A stretch of 64,000 bases of DNA from CAWDYA01 sp963806495 (GTDB lineage Bacteria > Acidobacteriota > Polarisedimenticolia > JACPZX01 > DASXTC01): positions 372,001 through 436,000 of the forward strand of contig CAWDYA010000002.1 in the NCBI GenBank assembly GCA_963806495.1, written 5' to 3'. Shown here piece after piece: positions 58,824-64,000 of this stretch. The first letter of the stretch is position 1. Each line of letters starts with the position of its first letter. The translations under genes and the position numbers were made by a program. The notes under the pieces were generated by a model. The model was not told the origin of the DNA and ran no database searches. It saw only the letters and a program-made list of their open reading frames with translations.

Positions 58824-59325
58824 ATGAGCAGCCAGTCCGGTGGGGACGATGCCCGCGTCCTGCTGCGCCCGCCGCAGGGCTTCGTCGGTGACGCCGGCGA
58901 CCCCGTCCGCATCGACGCGGACGGCATCGCGCGCGTAGGACGGGAGACGGCCGCTGCCCTTCTGCGGCGCAACGAGGGTTGGCGCGTGGTCCGCGAGCCT
59001 ATTCCGGCCGGGGAGCTGGCGCGTCTGCGCGAGAGGGTGGTCTTTCTCGAAAGACGGGCGCACGAGCTGGGCGAGGAGCTGCGAACGGCGGGAGAGGACG
59101 AAGGCCGACGGCTGGTCGGATCGTGAGAGCCTGCGCGCCGATCTGGTCGAAGGGCAGGTGTCCGCCGGGGAGATCCTCGAGGCGAGCGCCAGGATCGAGA
59201 GCGCGCGCCTGCGGCGGCAGGAGATCGGGGCGGCCATCGACACGCTCAAGCGGGAGCACGAGCAGCTCAGCCTGCGTCTCGCCGCCGAGGAGCGGCTCCG
59301 GCGCGACCTCGACGACAATCGCTAG
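58824..59325 (+). CDS. Coiled-coil protein (frameshifted)
   Basis: About 166 aa after correction. A short globular start (VLLRPPQGFVGDAGDPVRIDADGIARVG) leads into a long charged coiled coil. The frame breaks at AA 59101-59102: the first part ends at a TGA at 59126, but the next frame continues the coiled coil without pause (SLRADLVEGQVSAGEILEAS and on) to TAG at 59325. A TAGAAT -10 box at 58788-58793 lies upstream. No known family. It converges on the arginase gene with a 4-base overlap. Confidence 0.6.
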
Positions 59326-60231
59326 AAGATCTGCTTGCCGAGCGCGCTCAGGATCAGCTCCGCGCCGAACTCCGCCGTGTGGTTGCGGTCGTCGAAGATC
59401 GGATTGACCTCCACGAGATCCAGCGCCGCCAGACGCCCGGAGTCGTGGATCAGCTCCATGCACAGGTGGGCCTCGCGGTAGCTCAGCCCGCCCTTCTTGG
59501 GTGTGCCCACCCCGGGAGCCACGGACGGGTCGCAGGCGTCGATATCGAAGCTGACGTGCACGCCGGTGGTGCCCCGCGAGACCGTCTCGAGCGCCTCCTC
59601 CGTGATCGCCGCGGCGCCCCGCCGATCGATCTCCTTCATGGTGTAAACCCGCACGCCGCTCGCCTGGATCAGTCTCTTCTCGCGTTCATCCAGGTCCCGC
59701 ACCCCGATGAGGGCGCAGTGATCCGGGGCTACCTTGCCGGAAAACCCGCCGATCGACGCCAGACCGGGGTCCCCGAGACCGAGGACGTGCGACAGGGGCA
59801 TGCCGTGCACGTTTCCGGAGTCGGTGGATCCGGGAGTGTTCATGTCACCGTGGGCGTCGAACCAGAGCAGCCCGATGCTCCCGCCGAGCTCGCGCTGGTG
59901 GCGGGCCGAGGCCGCGATCGATCCCATGGCGAGGGAGTGGTCTCCACCGAGGACCACGGGCGTCCGGCCGTCACGCAGGACAGCCATCGAGCGCTCGCAC
60001 AGGTCCTCGCAGACGCGCCTGATCGCCGCGGCGAACTTCATGCTGCGATCACCCGGATCGCACTCCTCGGGAAGGGGAACGTGGACGTCCCCACGGTCCT
60101 CGACCTCGAGCCCGAGCTCCGCGATACGTGATGCGAGACCCGTGACGCGCAGGGCGCTCGGGCCCATGTCGACGCCGCGACGATTCGCGCCGAGGTCGAT
60201 TCGGGACGCCAACGAGAGAAACTCGATTCAT
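59322..60231 (-). CDS. rocF: Arginase (frameshifted near start)
   Basis: About 302 aa after correction. Manganese ureohydrolase: GGDHSLAMGS, WFDAHGDMNTP, SFDIDACDPSVAPG and GGLSYREAHL contain the metal ligands. The true N-terminus MNRVSLVGVP begins at ATG 60231 (GAGG 8 bases upstream) in another frame; it joins IDLGANRRGVDMG when one base of TT 60200-60201 is removed. As written the intact frame starts only at 60212 (MASRIDLG). Converts arginine to ornithine and urea; agmatinase is less likely given the GANRRGVDMGPSALR start. Confidence 0.88.
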
Positions 60232-60353
60232 GGGGATCCTCAGGAGGCATTCAGCCGCCGGAAGGTTACACCACGGGGGGTGCCGGGGTGAATCGTGTAG
60301 ACTGTGCCGGTCCCCGGCCGACTCCCGTCCGGGCCTCGAGTGGAGGTGAACCC

Positions 60354-61949
60354 GTGAGCTTGCGTCACCGCGCGCCGATCGCTTTTCTGCTCCTCTGTGT
60401 GGCAGTCACCGCCGTCGAGGCCCGCGTCTCGGACCTGGGGCACATCGATTTCCCGAACTCGGGTTCGCCGAAGGCGCAGGAGGCATTCATCCGCGGCGTG
60501 CTGCTCCTCCACAGCTTCGAGTACGAGGACGCCCGCGAAGCGTTCGTCGAGGCGGAGACGATCGACCCTTCCTTCGCGATGGCCTACTGGGGTGACGCCA
60601 TGACCTACAACCACCCCCTCTGGAGGCAGCGCGACCGTGCGGCGGCTCTCGAAGCGCTCGGCCGGCTCGCTCCGACTTCCGCGGCGCGCGCGGCGAGGAC
60701 CCCTACCGAGAGGGAGCGAGGTTACATGCATGCCGTCGAGGTGCTCTACCGGGACGATGACAAGACCGCCTGCGATCGGGACTACGAGCAGGAGATGGCG
60801 CGGTTGGCGGTGCGATTCCCGGAGGATGACGAGGCGGCCGCCTTCCACGCGTTGTCGATTCTGGGGACCGCGAACGGGGTGAGGGACTTCCGGGTCTACA
60901 TGCGGGCCGCGGCGGCGGCGGAGGAAGTGTTCGCGCGCAACCCGAAGCACCCGGGTGCGGCGCATTATCTGATCCACTCGTACGACGATCCGATCCATGC
61001 GCCGCTCGGGCTGAGAGCGGCGCGAGTCTACGCTCAGATCGCGCCGGCCGCCTCGCACGCGCAGCACATGATCTCCCACATCTACATGGCGCTCGGCGAC
61101 TGGGACGAAACGGTGACGGCCAACGAGAAGTCGTTCGCGGTGTCCGAGCAGCGCGCGCGGCGCAAGGGCCTGCCGGCTCACGAGCGGAACCACCATGCCC
61201 TGGACTGGCTCGCCTATGCCTATCTGCAGCAGGGCCGGCTGCGCGACGCCCGGGCGCGTCTCGAGGTGATGGATCTCGATGCCCGCGAGGCTCCCACATC
61301 GGACAGCCTCTGGTACGCCTCGCGAATGCGCGCGGACTGGATCGTGCATGCGCCCGCAGGGGCCGCCATCCCCGCCGCACCCGACCTGTCCGGGGCCGGT
61401 GTGTCGGCGACGTCGGCCGACGACTACGCGAGCGGACTCGCGGCGGTGCGCGCGGGCCGGGCGGACGAGGCGCGGTCAATCCTGCGGGCGATGGCGAAAC
61501 GCCGCGAGGAGGCGACCGCGGGGACGAAGGAGGACACCGAGCGGGATCTGACGGAGGCGTTGATCATGGAGAAGGAGCTCGACGCGCTGATCAGGGACGC
61601 TTCGGGTCAGCGTGACGGGGCGCTCGAACTTCTCGCCGAGGCGGCGCGGCTCGAGGACGCCCTGCCGTTCGACTTCGGTCCACCGGGGGTGGTCAAGCCG
61701 TCGCACGAGCAGTTCGGCGAGACGCTGCTCGCAGCCGGGCGGGCCGGCGACGCGCGGAAGGAGTTCGCCGCGGCGCTCGACCGCGCTCCGCGGCGGACGC
61801 TCTCGCTGCTGGGGCTGGCACGCGCTTGTGCCGAGGCCGGCGATGCGGATGCCGCGGCACGGACGTACGGCGAGCTCGAGGGGATCCTGAAGGTCGCGGA
61901 CGTCGATCTGCCCTGGCTGGAGGAAGTCCGGAAGGGTGCATCGCGTTGA
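60354..61949 (+). CDS. Secreted TPR protein
   Basis: 531 aa from GTG 60354 with GGAGG 7 bases upstream; a signal peptide APIAFLLLCVAVTAVEA follows. It is composed of TPR-like repeats (residues about 40-150, 200-290 and 380-530), including HSFEYEDAREAFVEAETIDPSFAMAYWGDAM and HYLIHSYDDPIHAPLGLRAA. The His/Asp-rich repeat is a known style in secreted proteins of soil bacteria. Binding partner unknown. It precedes the OPT transporter gene on the same strand, which has its own promoter. Confidence 0.8.
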   Translation: MSLRHRAPIAFLLLCVAVTAVEARVSDLGHIDFPNSGSPKAQEAFIRGVLLLHSFEYEDAREAFVEAETIDPSFAMAYWGDAMTYNHPLWRQRDRAAALEALGRLAPTSAARAARTPTERERGYMHAVEVLYRDDDKTACDRDYEQEMARLAVRFPEDDEAAAFHALSILGTANGVRDFRVYMRAAAAAEEVFARNPKHPGAAHYLIHSYDDPIHAPLGLRAARVYAQIAPAASHAQHMISHIYMALGDWDETVTANEKSFAVSEQRARRKGLPAHERNHHALDWLAYAYLQQGRLRDARARLEVMDLDAREAPTSDSLWYASRMRADWIVHAPAGAAIPAAPDLSGAGVSATSADDYASGLAAVRAGRADEARSILRAMAKRREEATAGTKEDTERDLTEALIMEKELDALIRDASGQRDGALELLAEAARLEDALPFDFGPPGVVKPSHEQFGETLLAAGRAGDARKEFAAALDRAPRRTLSLLGLARACAEAGDADAAARTYGELEGILKVADVDLPWLEEVRKGASR

Positions 61950-61975
61950 CGCTTCCGGGCGAAGGGGGGTATAGT
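61946..61975 (+). promoter_or_regulatory. Promoter of the OPT transporter
   Basis: TTGACG at 61946-61951 and TATAGT at 61970-61975 with an 18-base spacer. The -35 box overlaps the stop codon of the TPR gene. The transcript would have a leader of about 48 bases. Confidence 0.6.
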
Positions 61976-62029
61976 GCGGCGCCCGCGGGTGAGTGAGCAC
62001 GCGATGGAACCCAGAGGAGGCTGTCGCCT

Positions 62030-64000
62030 ATGAGTTTCCAGCCGTTCGTCCCCGAGAAGACCGGTCTCAGGGAGTTCACGGTCCGGGCCGTGGTCCTCGG
62101 GGTGGCGCAGGCCGCCGTGCTCGGCGCCGCCAACGCCTATCTCGGGCTGAAGGCCGGCCAGACCATCGCCGCCACCTTCCCGGCCGCCGTCGTCTCGATG
62201 CTGGTGCTGAGGGCCTTCAACGGCTCGATCCTCGAGGAGAACGTCTCGCGAACCGCCGCCTCGGTGGGCGAGGCGCTCGTGGCCGGCGCGATCTTCACGC
62301 TGCCGGCGTTCGTCATCGCGGGGCTGTGGAAGGAATTCAACTACTGGGAGAGCAGCCTGCTGATGCTGGTGGGCGGCATCCTGGGGATCCTCTTCGTGAC
62401 GTTCCTGCGCCGCACGCTGTGCGAGGATCCGTCGCTGCCGTTCCCCGAGGCGGTGGCGGCCGCCGAGATACACAAGGCGGGGCAGAAGGGCGCCACGGGA
62501 GCGAAGTATCTGTTCGGCGCGATGGGGCTCGCCGGGGTGGTCGAGCTGCTGAAGAATCCATCGGGCTTCGGCCTGGTGACCGACTCGGTCAGCCGCTTCG
62601 TCACCTTCAGCCATTCCAAGATCACGTTCCTGCGCGAGGGGATGCCGTTCGGCAAGCCGGCGACCTATACGGGGGGGATGAAGATCGAATCCCCCTATGC
62701 CTCGCCGGCCTTCATGAGCGTCGGCTACATCATCGGACCGAAACTCGCCGCTCTCAACTTCTCGGGCGGCGTCCTCGCCTGGCTCATTTTCGTTCCGCTC
62801 ATCATGTTTCTCAGCGGCGACGGCAGCCAGCTCATGGACCTGGCGAAGGATCCCTCCCTTGCCGATGCCACGCGGCTCGAGCAGCTCGAGACGGTGGCGA
62901 ACCAGGCATGGTTCAGCATCGTAAGGCCGATTGCGGTCGGGGCGATGCTGATCTCGGCGGTCTGGACGCTCTTCGGAATGCGCGGGCCCTTGCTGGAAGG
63001 GATGGGACGCGCCTTCGCCGACATGAAGAAGGCCCGGGGGATGGGCGTCTCCACGGCCCGCCTCGAGCGGGACATCAGGATGAAGTACGTGATCATCGGC
63101 ATCGTATTGCTGATCATCCCGATGACGGCGCTCTTCACCTGGTTCACGCACAGTGTGGCGGCGGCGTTCGTCGCCGCGGTCGCCATGACCATCGCCGGCT
63201 TCGTCTTCTCGGCCGTGGCCGGATACCTCGTCGGCGTCATCGGTTCCTCATCGAGCCCGGTCTCCGGGCTCGCCCTGTCCAGCCTCGTGGTGGCGGCACT
63301 GCTTCTGGTGACGATCGGTGTCACGGGGGCCGGAGGCGTGATGTCGGTGCTCGCCGTGGCCGCGGTGGTGTGCTGCGCTACCTCGATCGGCGGCGACATC
63401 ATCCAGGATCTCAAAGTGGGGCACATCCTGGGCGGCACCCCGTACGCGATGGAGGTGGCCGAGATCATCGCGGTGGTGATCACCTCGTTCGTTCTGGTGG
63501 CCCCGATCGCGCTCCTGCACGCGCAGGACATCCAGATGGGGGGGCCCGGAATCGGCGGGGCCAAGCTGCCCGCCCCGCAGGCGAGCCTCATGGCGATGCT
63601 GGCGCAGGGGATCGTGGGGGGCGACATGGCCTGGTCTCTCGTGCTGATGGGGGTGGCGATGGCGATCGGGCTGATCATGCTCGGCTGCGAGTCGCCGATG
63701 CTGGTGGCGGTGGGGATGTACCTCGACTTCGCGACCGTGGCGGCGATCTTCGTCGGAGGCGTCATCCGCTGGCTCGTGGATCTGGCGATGAGCCGTCGGG
63801 GAATGGATGCCTCCGAGAGGGAGTTCCGCGGAAACGTCGGGACGCTTCTCGCGTCGGGGATGATCGTGGGCGAAGCGCTGGTCGCCATCATCCTCGCCAT
63901 ACTCTTCTTCGTAAAGGTCCGGCTGCCACATTTCGCAGGCAGCGGGTGGGGCGGTATCCCGGTCTTCGCCGCGGTCATCTTCATCCTGATCTACCTGCCG
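62030..64000 (+). CDS. OPT-family oligopeptide transporter, partial
   Basis: 657 codons are visible and the frame is still open at the window edge. AGAGGAGG ends 9 bases before the ATG. It has a dozen or more membrane helices; family motifs include GLREFTVRAVVLGVAQAAVLGAANAYLGLKAGQT (residues about 12-45) and SFPEA-like LPFPEAVAAAEIHKAG near 145. Bacterial OPT proteins import small peptides or metal-peptide complexes with protons. Length suggests most of the gene is present. Its stop is not in the window. Confidence 0.9.
   Translation, partial: MSFQPFVPEKTGLREFTVRAVVLGVAQAAVLGAANAYLGLKAGQTIAATFPAAVVSMLVLRAFNGSILEENVSRTAASVGEALVAGAIFTLPAFVIAGLWKEFNYWESSLLMLVGGILGILFVTFLRRTLCEDPSLPFPEAVAAAEIHKAGQKGATGAKYLFGAMGLAGVVELLKNPSGFGLVTDSVSRFVTFSHSKITFLREGMPFGKPATYTGGMKIESPYASPAFMSVGYIIGPKLAALNFSGGVLAWLIFVPLIMFLSGDGSQLMDLAKDPSLADATRLEQLETVANQAWFSIVRPIAVGAMLISAVWTLFGMRGPLLEGMGRAFADMKKARGMGVSTARLERDIRMKYVIIGIVLLIIPMTALFTWFTHSVAAAFVAAVAMTIAGFVFSAVAGYLVGVIGSSSSPVSGLALSSLVVAALLLVTIGVTGAGGVMSVLAVAAVVCCATSIGGDIIQDLKVGHILGGTPYAMEVAEIIAVVITSFVLVAPIALLHAQDIQMGGPGIGGAKLPAPQASLMAMLAQGIVGGDMAWSLVLMGVAMAIGLIMLGCESPMLVAVGMYLDFATVAAIFVGGVIRWLVDLAMSRRGMDASEREFRGNVGTLLASGMIVGEALVAIILAILFFVKVRLPHFAGSGWGGIPVFAAVIFILIYLP

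Noticed and set aside
60240..61349. Long minus-strand reading frame opposite the secreted TPR gene (369 codons)
   Set aside because: It lies antisense to a gene with signal peptide and TPR repeats, has no ribosome site and reads as low-complexity Arg/His/Pro text.
1..64000. tRNA, rRNA and replication origin
   Set aside because: No cloverleaf, rRNA segment or DnaA-box cluster was recognised by eye; a tRNA scan would be decisive.

Overview
This 64 kb window is GC-rich and densely packed with bacterial genes. Most neighbouring genes overlap by 4 bases (ATGA or GTGA) or are a few bases apart, so most are probably translated as coupled operons. A lipid A acyltransferase homologue, an ArnT-type transferase, a lipoprotein signal, secreted proteins and secreted TPR proteins point to a Gram-negative cell. 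NuoB/NuoI, ETF proteins, Rieske and molybdenum-cofactor genes point to a respiratory metabolism. The gene mix (DUF2203, DUF1015, response regulator-HATPase proteins, dockerin-bearing secreted protease, OPT transporter) recalls uncultured Acidobacteriota or a similar deep phylum. That placement is an inference, because no rRNA or other marker gene is present.

Layout. 1-1017: three minus-strand genes of unknown role, the first cut by the window edge. 1033-6078: a consensus promoter with a large inverted repeat, then an Rrf2 regulator, cysteine desulfurase, an A-type Fe-S carrier, DUF2203, an SDR, a [2Fe-2S] ferredoxin, a HAD hydrolase and FolE. 6091-6903: a membrane protein. 6948-13639: a second promoter of the same design, then nuoB-nuoI-nuoB', a MidA/NDUFAF7-type methyltransferase, ribA, a flavin reductase, fRMsr, a Rieske protein, mobA, a MobB-like NTPase and a membrane protein. 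13664-17197: queG, a tiny Cys-rich protein, nth and DUF1015. 17273-28461: a minus-strand operon with two cohesin-like proteins (one a lipoprotein), an 8.3 kb gene for a modular subtilisin ending in a dockerin, and an ABC-2 exporter. 28584-32671: TPR protein, DNA polymerase IV and an insertion sequence. 32747-39674: MBL hydrolase, TPR-zincin, an ECF sigma/anti-sigma set, an M1 peptidase and a Trm112-methyltransferase. 39688-49000: envelope modification genes (GT2-YdjC fusion, ArnT, two-component system, glycosyltransferase, LpxL-like acyltransferase) with comM between them. 49216-55157: acyl-CoA dehydrogenase, an ETF-QO-like Fe-S flavoprotein and divergent EtfB/EtfA. 55170-64000: a TrkA-C membrane protein, a sensor kinase with a response regulator-HATPase, a coiled-coil protein, arginase, a secreted TPR protein and an OPT transporter that runs off the edge.

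Most notable: (i) the cohesin/cohesin/dockerin-protease/ABC operon, which looks like a non-cellulosomal surface protease assembly; (ii) a glycosyltransferase fused to a YdjC deacetylase, coupled to ArnT and divergent from a two-component system, matching the logic of amino-sugar decoration of lipid A; (iii) a nuoB-nuoI-nuoB' cluster with a complex I assembly methyltransferase and no other complex I genes; (iv) twin promoters with a CGGAC-N7-GTCCG motif at the same distance from TATAAT, in front of the Rrf2/Fe-S operon and the nuo operon.

Caution: at least seven otherwise intact genes carry a single-base frameshift. Five have an apparent extra A or T in a short A/T run, and two are short by one G in a G run. 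This pattern looks more like consensus sequencing error than gene decay. Such genes are given as one feature spanning both frames.
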